Shown piece by piece: positions 27,764 to 35,640 of a stretch of DNA of 64,000 bases. The DNA is from a bacterium (GTDB lineage Bacteria; Oederibacteriota; JAAXVQ01; JAUVAV01), in contig JAIORK010000049.1 in assembly GCA_021108215.1 (NCBI GenBank), positions 206,489 through 270,488 of the forward strand, given 5' to 3'. The position numbers and the translations under genes are program-made. Every line of letters begins with the position of its first letter. Positions within the stretch are counted from its first letter, which is position 1. The notes beneath the pieces are model-generated. The model was not told the origin of the DNA, made no database searches, and saw only the letters and a program-made list of their open reading frames with translations.

Positions 27764-29332
27764 TTATTTTTTCCCCGGTGCCGCCTGTTCAAAGGTGAGT
27801 ACGCGAAAAACAAAAAGTTCGGTCCGCTTATCCCGCCAACTATCCATCGGAAGCCTGGCTTTTTGCGAACACAAATTGTTCAGGAATTCCTCTTTGCTCC
27901 ATCCTGTATCCGTGGCAACTTGCGGAAGAAACAAACCCGTACGGTCTCCCCGTTTTACCATCACACCATGAACTCCCAAAATAATTTCAGAAGGATCAGC
28001 AATTTTTTCCAATGGCGACAACACAGAAATTTCGATATCCGTAAAAGGCAGTTCTGCAACCTCAAGTGCCTGAAACCGCGGATCTTCAAAAGCCGCAGCA
28101 CATGCCATTTGAGAAACCGCTTGATAAAGCGGTAAACGTGATTCCGTCATTCCGACGCAGCCCTGCAACATGCCATTGCGCTTCAATGTTACATAAACAG
28201 GATAACGCTTCAACAGTGATTTTTGTGAAGTTGTTGGCATCAATTGATTGCCGGTCGCCAACCCCTCAGTGATGGCAGCCCGCGCTATATTCAACAACTC
28301 TCTTTTTTCCTGCTGCGCTAACTGAATCTCCGCCGAGTCCTTAATTTTATTAATTAGCTTATCGGGTTTTGCGGGATTTGCCACCATTGCCATCGCCGCA
28401 TATCCAACAACTCTTTTTTTATCCTTTGTGACATCCCCGGAATTGGCATAATGTAAAAGTTGACTTTGATTGGCGCCATTGATATTTGCCGCAATCATTG
28501 TTGTTTTCAATGCAGACAGCCCGCAAACCGTACATACTAAATCTGAAATACCGCGTGATAAAACTTCGCGATCAAACCGATCCAACTGGTAGGGGTCCAT
28601 TTTTTCTACCGCGCCCAGCATTTTTTTATCAATCACCTTCGCATCCGCCCAGGTGGGATAATGCGATAGATCCGTCGAACAAATAATCACGGCATTGCGC
28701 ATACTTGCCTGCGCGGCAATCGCTTCTGCAACCGACCAGCATTCGTCCCAGGTTGAGGTCCCCATAAGAATCGGAACCATCTTTGCACGGGGTGCAATTT
28801 TTTGCAAAAAAGGAACCTGCACTTCGACCGAATGTTCTTTCACCCATGCCCGCGGTAACAAGTGGACATCAGGACAACTTTTTAGTAATTCACGCACCGC
28901 TTGCAAATCAACCGGGTAGTCTCCCAGCGGCGTATGAAAAGCCTTGCCTTGCCAGACAATGGCCCCACCCACATCTGCATAATGAGACGTGCCGATAATG
29001 TAGATGGTATCGATCTTTACCTTCGCAAGTGCTTTCATCGCCATCGCCGTGATAACTCCGGAATAGACATAACCGGCGTGCGGGACCACCAATGCTTTCA
29101 ACTCCCCTTGCAATTTGGGTGGCGGTGCATTATAAAACGCTTTTTTTAACAACGCCGTCAACTCCTTTGCAGAATCAGGATAAAAGCTCCCGGCAACCGC
29201 CGGTTGACGTATTTGTCTCACCTGGTTCCCCGCCGAATTGCACCCCGTTATGACAGGCGCTAAAAAAATCATCATCACAAATAAAAGCATCGGCCGAAAA
29301 ACGGATATGTGACTTCTTAATACCCATAACAT
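27764..29332 (-). CDS. Lipoprotein fusing MEMO (AmmB) and AMMECR1 (AmmA) domains
   Basis: 522 residues. Signal peptide with lipobox VITGC (Cys31), so probably a lipoprotein. Residues about 40-315 are a MEMO-type dioxygenase-like domain (RQPAVAGSFYP, VVPHAGYVYSG, STDLSHY). Residues about 335-515 are an AMMECR1 domain (KRNGMLQGCVGMTESRLPLYQAV, AAFEDPRFQALE, VHGVMVKRGDRTGLFLPQVA). In many prokaryotes these two accompany a radical-SAM protein (the AmmeMemoRadiSam set), whose function is unsettled. No radical-SAM partner of that type is in the window, and export of such a fusion is unexpected. ATG with GGAGGG. Confidence 0.9.
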   Translation of the reverse strand: MLWVLRSHISVFRPMLLFVMMIFLAPVITGCNSAGNQVRQIRQPAVAGSFYPDSAKELTALLKKAFYNAPPPKLQGELKALVVPHAGYVYSGVITAMAMKALAKVKIDTIYIIGTSHYADVGGAIVWQGKAFHTPLGDYPVDLQAVRELLKSCPDVHLLPRAWVKEHSVEVQVPFLQKIAPRAKMVPILMGTSTWDECWSVAEAIAAQASMRNAVIICSTDLSHYPTWADAKVIDKKMLGAVEKMDPYQLDRFDREVLSRGISDLVCTVCGLSALKTTMIAANINGANQSQLLHYANSGDVTKDKKRVVGYAAMAMVANPAKPDKLINKIKDSAEIQLAQQEKRELLNIARAAITEGLATGNQLMPTTSQKSLLKRYPVYVTLKRNGMLQGCVGMTESRLPLYQAVSQMACAAAFEDPRFQALEVAELPFTDIEISVLSPLEKIADPSEIILGVHGVMVKRGDRTGLFLPQVATDTGWSKEEFLNNLCSQKARLPMDSWRDKRTELFVFRVLTFEQAAPGKK

Positions 29333-29481
29333 CGCAACACCCTCCTTGATCTACCTACTACAATCTTCTTACTTATTTACACACGTAACTGTATTCCCGT
29401 TTTTTCATTCTCTTTAAAATAGCACAACTTGATTATTTTTTTATATATATTTCTTCCTCTCAAAGGAAAATCAATTGCGAT

Positions 29482-29556
29482 AAAAATCCACGGGCTTACC
29501 CGGCATACGCCTCCGCATACGCCGGGCAAGCTGGGCAGGCTGCCCGTGGTATTTTT
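29482..29556 (+). repeat. Nested palindrome copy A
   Basis: Outer arms AAAAATCCACGGGC and GCCCGTGGTATTTTT pair. Inside are a second stem CCCGGC...GCCGGG and the core GCCGGGCAAGCTGGGCAGGC. Copy B, 44 nt downstream, keeps the core but has different, still complementary, outer arms. Confidence 0.85.
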
Positions 29557-29599
29557 GTCGGGAGATGTTCGCCTGCGGCGATATTTTTACTCGCTTCAC

Positions 29600-29661
29600 C
29601 GATGGACTTACCCGGCATTCGCCCCCGCATACGCCGGGCAGGCTGGGCAGGCTGTCCATCG
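29600..29661 (+). repeat. Nested palindrome copy B
   Basis: Outer arms CGATGGAC/GTCCATCG; inner stem and core as in copy A (GCCGGGCAGGCTGGGCAGGC, one difference). The right flank (GCTGTCCATCGTGTTC) matches, in reverse complement, the hairpin upstream of rlmN at 44606. Confidence 0.85.
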
Positions 29662-29686
29662 TGTTCGCGCCGGCACGATAAAAAAC

Positions 29687-29838
29687 TTTGCATTTGTCAT
29701 TGCGGGCGAAGCGAAGCCCCGACCGGATGGGGGATCGTATGGGACTTCCGTTGGTCGCAATCCCGTTTGTATCATCATTTTGCAATCAAAACAGATTGCT
29801 TTGTCGCAAAAAACGCTCCTCGCAATGATAAATGCAAA
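29687..29838. mobile_element. MITE-like element with terminal inverted repeats
   Basis: 152 bp bounded by TTTGCATTTGTCATTGCGGG on the left and the reverse complement of TTTGCATTTATCATTGCGAG on the right (18 of 20 match). The interior is imperfectly palindromic (GCGAAGC...; AATCAAAACAGATTGCTTTG). TCATTGCGAGGAG-type ends are common in dispersed non-autonomous repeats of many bacterial genomes. It encodes no transposase. No target duplication was confirmed. Confidence 0.6.
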
Positions 29839-29922
29839 AAAGTGTTGGACGCACGACACTGCCTGACAAAGCAATAACTGATTAATCACATGTGTTCATC
29901 CACTTTTTTACTTTTCCGGAAT

Positions 29923-30312
29923 TTACTCGCAAATAGGTTTGCCGTCTTTGAGTAACTTGTAGACCACCCTGAGTCGGCCTTCGCGTTCCTGACAAATAGC
30001 GATAAACTGATCTACTGTATTTTTCAGTTCTTTGCCGGCCTGCGAGTCTCCGGGTTCGTATTGATAAGCTGGTGTTTTCCCAACTTTTTTTTCTTTTAAA
30101 AACATGCTTTCCTCGAGTTCCTGCATTTCATTTTTAAGTGATTTTAATGAACGATTCAAACCTTTGACAAGTTCATCCAATCGATACCAGGTATCAGGAT
30201 GATCATGATAAAACTGAATGACTTCCCACTTAACAAACGAATTGGCATAGCGTTCGACAAAACTCTCGATGGCTTCATCCATTTTCATGATATCAGCTAT
30301 ATTTTCATCCAT
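29923..30312 (-). CDS. Conserved-looking protein with winged-helix-like N-terminal half
   Basis: 129 residues, no signal or transmembrane helix. The segment at about 20-75 (WEVIQFYHDHPDTWYRLDELVKGLNRSLKSLKNEMQELEESMFLKEKKVG) has the helix-turn-helix plus wing pattern of a winged-helix domain. The C-terminal 35 residues form an amphipathic helix. It could be a small DNA-binding regulator or structural protein; family not recognised. ATG with AGGAAAAGAT. It is divergent from the GAF histidine kinase gene across a 264-nt gap that contains the latter's promoter. Confidence 0.65.
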   Translation of the reverse strand: MDENIADIMKMDEAIESFVERYANSFVKWEVIQFYHDHPDTWYRLDELVKGLNRSLKSLKNEMQELEESMFLKEKKVGKTPAYQYEPGDSQAGKELKNTVDQFIAICQEREGRLRVVYKLLKDGKPICE

Positions 30313-30466
30313 ATCTTTTCCTGTGCCTCCCAGGGAACCCCTTTAGGCACCGCTGAACAATCGCGAATCGCATACCCATTTGGCAGGGGAAATTCTTACC
30401 GCAGTATTTTTTCGAAATTATTATTAATCTACAAACTTTAAATGTCAAGTATTCCTGAATTTATTA

Positions 30467-30495
30467 TTGAACCGTATCGAAAATCACCGTATAAT
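30467..30495 (+). promoter_or_regulatory. Sigma-70-type promoter of the GAF histidine kinase gene
   Basis: TTGAAC, 17-nt spacer, TATAAT. Transcription would start near 30502, 75 nt before the ATG at 30577. Because it lies downstream of the earlier in-frame ATG at 30442, it also argues against that longer start. Confidence 0.75.
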
Positions 30496-30576
30496 CTCAA
30501 CGTTTTCGATGGCGGCTATCCTTGTTTTATTACTATTCCCGCCTTTGCTTTTATCAACAGCATTCAGGAGCACACG

Positions 30577-31872
30577 ATGCCGGCCTCTCTACGAAACCTC
30601 AATACTGCCATTTCTGAAATCCACGCGAGTCTTTCCCCGCGCCACGTTATTGACATTGCACTTAAATGGTCAAAAACACTGCTTCATTGCAAAGCCGGCG
30701 CTATTTTTCTCCCACATCATTCCAGTGAAGGATTAAAAGTTTACTTTCACCTGCCAACCTGCGAACCGGAACAACTCAAAACATCGGTGGCAACAAACTC
30801 ACAAAGTCTTGAAAATTGGATAATTTCATCTGGAAAACCGCAAATCATACATAACAATTTTCAAAAAAATCTTTTAAAAAAAACCGAAATTCCGGCACTG
30901 GAACCCATCCACAATTTGATGGCCCTGCCTTTGAAACACAAGACCAAACCAATCGGTGTTCTGGAAGTCATGAACCACCGAACGCATTCGCCTTTTTCCC
31001 CCAAGCAGCTCCACTTTTTAGAGATGCTTGGCCAACAAATCGCCACCGCCCTCCACAACGCCCAAGTGTACAGTGCACAGCAAGCTTTCGCAAAAGAACA
31101 AAAACGCCAAATCAGTTCCACAACCGAACAGTTACGCAGCGCCAATGAAAAACTCCGCGAAACCGACAAAACAAAATCCGAGAGTATTTCCATGATCGCC
31201 CACGAACTCAGGAGTCCCATTACTTCCATAGCCGGTTTCGCTAAAATACTTTATTCCGGCAACACGGGACCCTTAACCCGCGACCAAAAAGAATTCTGCG
31301 GCATTATCCAAAAAAACACCGAAAACATTGACCGGCTTGTTGGAGATCTATTGGATATGACCAAGCTGGAATTGGGTAAACTTGTTTTACATTTCGATAT
31401 ACTCGCATGCCGCGAATTGCTCAAAGAAGCATTTTTTTCCATCCGCGGAATTTCAGAAAAAGACAACGAAAGAATCCACCTTAGACTCCCGGAAGAAAAA
31501 ATGTTTGTTTCCGGTGACCGGCTGCGTCTTGTCCAGGTATTGGTTAATCTTTTGACCAATGCTCTAAAATATTCCCCGACAGATAAACCGATTCGCGCCT
31601 ATTATTTTTCTGATGAAACCCATATCACTTTTGCCATTGAGGACCAAGGAACCCCGTTGTCCGCCGAGCAGCAACAAAAAGTTTTCGAAAAATTTTACAG
31701 AGTTAAAAACAGCACCATCAAAACGACCGGCAGCGGTTTAGGCTTGGCAATCTCCAAAATCATCCTCGAAAAACATGACGGAAAAATATGGGCGGAAACA
31801 CTTCCCGGACCCGGCAATCGTTTCTGTTTCCGTTTAAAAAAAATTGCAGGTCCTGTTGTTCCTCCGTTGTAG
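30577..31872 (+). CDS. Cytoplasmic GAF-domain sensor histidine kinase
   Basis: 431 residues. GAF domain at about 25-165 (HVIDIALKWSKTLLHCKAGAIFL ... NLMALPLKHKTKPIGVLEVMN), short coiled coil, HisKA with the phospho-acceptor in SMIAHELRSPITSIAGF, then the HATPase with N box (LVNLLTNALKYSP) and G2 box (GSGLGLAISKIIL). The G1 box reads DQGTPLS, lacking the second Gly of the usual DxGxG. No transmembrane helix, so the signal is probably cytoplasmic. The start at 30577 has AGGAG at 6 nt and follows the promoter. No adjacent receiver on this strand, so its partner is unknown. Confidence 0.92.
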   Translation: MPASLRNLNTAISEIHASLSPRHVIDIALKWSKTLLHCKAGAIFLPHHSSEGLKVYFHLPTCEPEQLKTSVATNSQSLENWIISSGKPQIIHNNFQKNLLKKTEIPALEPIHNLMALPLKHKTKPIGVLEVMNHRTHSPFSPKQLHFLEMLGQQIATALHNAQVYSAQQAFAKEQKRQISSTTEQLRSANEKLRETDKTKSESISMIAHELRSPITSIAGFAKILYSGNTGPLTRDQKEFCGIIQKNTENIDRLVGDLLDMTKLELGKLVLHFDILACRELLKEAFFSIRGISEKDNERIHLRLPEEKMFVSGDRLRLVQVLVNLLTNALKYSPTDKPIRAYYFSDETHITFAIEDQGTPLSAEQQQKVFEKFYRVKNSTIKTTGSGLGLAISKIILEKHDGKIWAETLPGPGNRFCFRLKKIAGPVVPPL

Positions 31873-31934
31873 CGGCCTTCTCCCAGGACTTGCTTACCAC
31901 CCTGCCTGCGCGCCACTCCAGCCGGCATGGCGGT

Positions 31935-32219
31935 CTACCGTACCAGCGGCCAGGTGACTGCAAAAAAAACAACATATAAAATAGCAGCCAGACTTCCGCC
32001 CAAACCCATCACGGAATGTCTGGAAAAAATAAGAAACACTGACGCTAAAATACCTACTGAAAAAGAAATCAATGCATACGAACCAGCAGACGTAGACGCT
32101 ATCGGCATGACAAACATCACCCAAATATACGAAAGTAAATAAATCCCCATAAAAATCGCCAATCCCAATATAAATTGTTTTCGTTCGCCCGTTGCCCGAA
32201 TTTTAATCTTTCTTCCCAT
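31935..32219 (-). CDS. Small three-pass membrane protein
   Basis: 94 residues: basic N-terminus (GRKIKIRATGERKQF) and three hydrophobic helices (ILGLAIFMGIYLLSYIWVMFVM, YALISFSVGILASVFLIF, LGGSLAAILYVVFFAVTWPLV). The layout is inside-positive. AAGGAG lies about 10 nt before the ATG. It converges with the GAF kinase and is 81 nt downstream of the receiver gene on the same strand. Family not recognised. Confidence 0.65.
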   Translation of the reverse strand: MGRKIKIRATGERKQFILGLAIFMGIYLLSYIWVMFVMPIASTSAGSYALISFSVGILASVFLIFSRHSVMGLGGSLAAILYVVFFAVTWPLVR

Positions 32220-32300
32220 CGTCGCTACACTCCTTTTCGTAAATTACTCTTTTTTTCGCACAAAACCGGCAGACTCAATTACCGATCATTATTTCGATCC

Positions 32301-32666
32301 TCAGGTAATCGGGCCTGCTAAAATTCCGCTTACTTTTTCCTGCAATGTTTTCAAACTAAAAATTTTCGGAATCCTGTCTACTTCCTGATAAATTTTTTCA
32401 TGTTCCGCGACGGCAGTCACCACCAGAATTGGAATGACAATGTTTTCTTCCTTCAACGCTTGTCCAAGTTGCTTCCCGTCGATATACGGCATTTTAATAT
32501 CCAATATAATAAGATCATATCCATTCAAACGCAAATAATTAAGCGCCTCAATACCGTTTTCAGCCGCTTCAACGGCATAACCCAGATATTCCAGGTACTC
32601 CACAACCGGTTCCCGAATCACAGTTTCGTCGTCCACAACCAATATGCGTTTTTTTTTCATCCCCAT
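32301..32666 (-). CDS. Stand-alone response-regulator receiver
   Basis: 121-residue CheY-like receiver: acidic pocket VVDDE, phospho-Asp in LILDIKMP, Thr in VVTAVAEH, and a late Lys in KIFSLKTL (the usual KP is replaced by SLK). No output domain, so it acts by protein contact or as a relay. The ATG at 32666 is immediately after the TAA of the upstream kinase, so the two are co-translated and almost surely a pair. Confidence 0.92.
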   Translation of the reverse strand: MGMKKKRILVVDDETVIREPVVEYLEYLGYAVEAAENGIEALNYLRLNGYDLIILDIKMPYIDGKQLGQALKEENIVIPILVVTAVAEHEKIYQEVDRIPKIFSLKTLQEKVSGILAGPIT

Positions 32667-34373
32667 TTAGGTCTCACCCTCTTGGACTGGAAGTAAAATC
32701 GTAAAAATCGTCCCAACACCTTCACGGCTCTCCACCTCGACAGAACCGCCGTGTTCATTCACGATACCGTAACTGGTCGCCAACCCCAATCCGGTCCCAT
32801 GCCCTCTTTCCTTGGTGGTAAAAAAGGGTGTAAAAATATTTTGAAGATCCTCTTTTTTTATCCCGATCCCATTATCTTCAAATTTCACAACAATCTTATT
32901 CTCTTTTACGGATGTGATGATTTTAAGATAACCGTCTTTTTGTGCCATGGCATCACAAGAATTATTCAGTAAGTTGATAAATACTTGTTCCAGCCGATAA
33001 CGATCGGCGGAGATTTTCGGGATATCTTTTGCAAAAAAAGTCTCTATGTGTACACGGTGAAATTGCTTAAAATTAACCGCCATGGTCAACGTCTCCTGCA
33101 AAACTGCATGAATATCCACTGTCTGTTTCTTCGGTTGGTCTTGACGTGCAAAGGATAAAAAGCTCTTAATAATACGATCAATACGCGTCACACCCTCCGA
33201 GAGTGCATAAAAAACCTGTTCACGTTTATCCGGACGGGCCAAACCATATTCTAAAAGTTCCAAATTTAACTTAATACCTGTCAGTGGATTATTAACCTCG
33301 TGGACAAGACTGGCCGCCATTTTACCCATACCGGCCAAATGGTTGGTCTGGACAAGTTTATTCCGGATATTTTCCTCCCGGGTGATATCTTCTGTGATCA
33401 ACACCAACCGGGTTATATCACCTGGTTCATCCGTCAACTTAACACAGACATACGAGTAACGAATAATTTTTTTTGTTCCCTCCAGCGTCGTATACTCCAT
33501 CCGCAGCCCGATTAAATCCTCACCTTTTTCAAGCAGCATCGCTGCCTTGGGTCGAATAAACTGCTCGGTCAACATTTCCAAAGGAAGTTCGCTGCCGGGT
33601 TGTTCCTTCAGCGTCCCTGCCAAAAAAGCAAACCGAAAATGTACGCCATTGCTATAAAGCAATTTAAGACTCTCATCAATGATAACGACACCTACCGGAA
33701 TATTTCTCAGGATACTTTCCAGTTGTACTTGCGACTGCCGGGCAGCCAAATTTGCCTGCTTGTACTCTTCGATCTTCTCTTTCACCCGTTTGTTCAAGGT
33801 CAAATTCAAATCCCTTAATTGATTCTCCGTCCTTCGTTTGACAACAATCATCCCTGTGCCCAAAATAATAATCATCGCGAAATAAATCAAAATTGCGGAT
33901 ATGGTAAAGGAAGCATCCAATCCCTGACTCTCCAGGGATTTCAAAAACCCACTTTGCGGAATGTATACAATTCCCAATGCCGCAATAAAAATCAATGCAT
34001 CCAAAATTGCCACGGCAGGCCATGCAACCAAAATTACATTGAATATTATTATGAATGTATATGTAATGACAAAGGTTGCCATAAGATATTGCGGTGCATG
34101 CACCACAACGGCAACCGAATCCGCCGCCAGATGACAAAGAATAAAAATATAGGCACACAGCTGACATTTTTTTTGTCGAATGTTCAGAAAAAGCGCCACG
34201 CTATAGACCAACGAAAATAGGATTACGCCATAAATGAGAAAACGCTTTTCGACCGGCACAAAAAACGCTTCCAAAGGCCAAACACTAAGCGCTGCCAAAA
34301 ATGTAACCAGCAGACTAATTTTCAATAGTTTAAATTCCTGCGTCAATGACTTATCCACAATCATCCATTCCAA
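32667..34373 (-). CDS. Membrane sensor histidine kinase, six TM helices plus PAS
   Basis: 568 residues. Residues about 15-180 hold six transmembrane helices in pairs with short loops. A coiled linker and a PAS domain follow (SILRNIPVGVVIIDESLKLLYSN). HisKA has the acceptor in SLVHEVNNPLTGI (NtrB-like HExxNPL). The HATPase has INLLNNSCDAM, FEDNGIGI and GHGTGLGLATSYGIV. The short-loop membrane region suggests sensing within the membrane and not a periplasmic ligand. It lies 27 nt after the four lycopene-cyclase-like genes and directly before its receiver, so all six are probably one operon. Confidence 0.93.
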   Translation of the reverse strand: MEWMIVDKSLTQEFKLLKISLLVTFLAALSVWPLEAFFVPVEKRFLIYGVILFSLVYSVALFLNIRQKKCQLCAYIFILCHLAADSVAVVVHAPQYLMATFVITYTFIIIFNVILVAWPAVAILDALIFIAALGIVYIPQSGFLKSLESQGLDASFTISAILIYFAMIIILGTGMIVVKRRTENQLRDLNLTLNKRVKEKIEEYKQANLAARQSQVQLESILRNIPVGVVIIDESLKLLYSNGVHFRFAFLAGTLKEQPGSELPLEMLTEQFIRPKAAMLLEKGEDLIGLRMEYTTLEGTKKIIRYSYVCVKLTDEPGDITRLVLITEDITREENIRNKLVQTNHLAGMGKMAASLVHEVNNPLTGIKLNLELLEYGLARPDKREQVFYALSEGVTRIDRIIKSFLSFARQDQPKKQTVDIHAVLQETLTMAVNFKQFHRVHIETFFAKDIPKISADRYRLEQVFINLLNNSCDAMAQKDGYLKIITSVKENKIVVKFEDNGIGIKKEDLQNIFTPFFTTKERGHGTGLGLATSYGIVNEHGGSVEVESREGVGTIFTILLPVQEGET

Positions 34374-34400
34374 ACTACCGTGTTTTTCAGACAGTTAGTT

Positions 34401-34937
34401 TTATGCAGTATTTTCCGGTTGCCAATAACGAACCATCCAGGGAAAGGCCAGAGAAAAAAACAAAATCGCAACCACACCCTCCAGCGGATAGTGAAGCACA
34501 GGCAGTATTGTGTTCCACCGCAGGTTTTCATTATATTGCCAGACCTTTAAAACATGCAAGCCAATTAATTCACTCCCCAAAAAGTACGGTACGCCTATGA
34601 GTACATCGGTTAAAAAAAGGCGTTTGTCACCCCGCATTCCAGCATGTTTTCCAAAAAAGATGCTGCATAATTTTTCCGAAAGCAACACAACCCAGGTAAG
34701 ATTGATTCCCCAGCCTATCACCACAAACGGCGAGATATCCCGCCAAATATAAAATTGCATGAAATAGGTCCATGCCGGTTCTGTCATGTATTCCACGCAC
34801 AGACCGGTTAGCATGCCGGCAAAAACCAAAGACCAAAAAGGCTTGTGCCATAGTCTGCTGATGGCAACCCACGAAACAGCAAAAATAACCCCAGTTAATA
34901 ATTCAGCGCGCCATGCAACCAGCCAGTCCCAAATCAC
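34401..34937 (-). CDS. Membrane protein distantly like lycopene cyclase domain (copy 4, degenerate motif)
   Basis: 178 residues with about six hydrophobic helices. Near the end is a Trp/aromatic stretch and PLEG at 151-154 (VWQYNENLRW ... HYPLEGVVAILFF), aligned with the PLEE motif of its three upstream neighbours. The second Glu is replaced by Gly, so catalysis as a cyclase is doubtful. Overlaps the preceding gene by four bases (ATGA). It ends 27 nt before the histidine kinase. Membership in the lycopene-cyclase-domain family is inferred from motif spacing and the neighbouring copies. Confidence 0.7.
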   Translation of the reverse strand: MIWDWLVAWRAELLTGVIFAVSWVAISRLWHKPFWSLVFAGMLTGLCVEYMTEPAWTYFMQFYIWRDISPFVVIGWGINLTWVVLLSEKLCSIFFGKHAGMRGDKRLFLTDVLIGVPYFLGSELIGLHVLKVWQYNENLRWNTILPVLHYPLEGVVAILFFSLAFPWMVRYWQPENTA

Positions 34938-35308
34938 CGCTTTGCCACGCCCAATTTATCCAGCAATAATTGGAACCAACTCTGAAAAACCACCAACGAA
35001 GGCACTACCAGAAAATACAGCAAAAATTCTTCCAGCGGAATCAAACCAATTTTCACGCCCCAAATTTGATTTTCGTTCCATATCCACCAACCCCAATGAA
35101 GTGCAATCGTTTCAGAGATAGTCATAATCACAAGAAAAACAAGCGTAGTCCACAAAAGTGATTTCCATTGTATTTTCTTCAAACAAAACGGAAGACCCGC
35201 GATTACTTGAATTAATACTCCCAATAACCACCAAACGAGATAAAGGCGCCTTTGACCATGACGGTAGGAGAAGGAGCCTGGTTTTCCATCCACATTATTT
35301 TCAGGCAT
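34934..35308 (-). CDS. Lycopene-cyclase-domain-like membrane protein (copy 3)
   Basis: 124 residues, three transmembrane helices. It has HWGWWIWNENQIWGVKIG and then PLEEFLLYFL, with PLEE at 91-94. The pattern aromatic-Trp, short loop with Gly, then P-L/V-E-E followed by aromatics is the signature of the heterodimer-type lycopene cyclase domain (CrtYc/CrtYd, CarR). Overlaps both neighbours (8 nt upstream, 4 nt downstream), so translation is coupled. The single three-helix domain matches the half-size subunits of that family. Confidence 0.78.
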   Translation of the reverse strand: MPENNVDGKPGSFSYRHGQRRLYLVWWLLGVLIQVIAGLPFCLKKIQWKSLLWTTLVFLVIMTISETIALHWGWWIWNENQIWGVKIGLIPLEEFLLYFLVVPSLVVFQSWFQLLLDKLGVAKR

Positions 35309-35639
35309 TTCGCCTCCTTGACATATCCAATTTGGCGGACAATCCTGAATAAAGAAAGGTAATCATCCAGGCAAATGGAAACCAAAAAAGATATTCTTCC
35401 AGGGGGGCTCCCCATACATTCACACCGATTAAGCTGCTGTATTGTTCAGAAAATTCCCATGCCTTAAAAATATGCAGACTCAATAATTCATTCAAAACCT
35501 GTAGAATCATAACTGTAATGGCTGTCAACAAAGCACTCCAACGCCAATAGCGATTCATTTTCGGCCACGCCCAATAAACTGCTGCAATTGCCATGCCGCA
35601 TAACATCAAGTCCATGATCATATACCAGGGCAGCTTCAT
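35301..35639 (-). CDS. Lycopene-cyclase-domain-like membrane protein (copy 2)
   Basis: 112 residues, three helices. AWEFSEQYSSLIGVNVWG and then PLEEYLFWFPFAW, with PLEE at 79-82. The frame extends upstream to 35810, but that part overlaps the previous gene out of frame. The ATG at 35639 follows the previous TGA by one base and gives the compact single domain. Together with copy 3 it could form the heterodimer seen in Gram-positive CrtYc/CrtYd enzymes (inference). Confidence 0.78.
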   Translation of the reverse strand: MKLPWYMIMDLMLCGMAIAAVYWAWPKMNRYWRWSALLTAITVMILQVLNELLSLHIFKAWEFSEQYSSLIGVNVWGAPLEEYLFWFPFAWMITFLYSGLSAKLDMSRRRNA

Positions 35640-35640
35640 T

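Larger units (their letters stand above)
29333..29922. other. Non-coding stretch with two nested palindromes and one MITE-like element
   Basis: 590 bases between the MEMO/AMMECR1 gene and the small wHTH-like gene. Frames present here are short, overlap on both strands and encode repeat-derived sequence, so no gene is called. The left part (29333-29480) is AT-rich leader with no clear promoter. The remainder is three repeat elements listed separately. Confidence 0.75.

Noticed and set aside
29429..29889. Several overlapping frames on both strands with Cys/Pro/Arg-rich sequence
   Set aside because: They are translations of repeat elements; similar strings appear in both orientations.
30442..30576. 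Longer N-terminus for the GAF histidine kinase
   Set aside because: It contains the kinase's own promoter (30467-30495), and the ATG at 30577 has a good Shine-Dalgarno.
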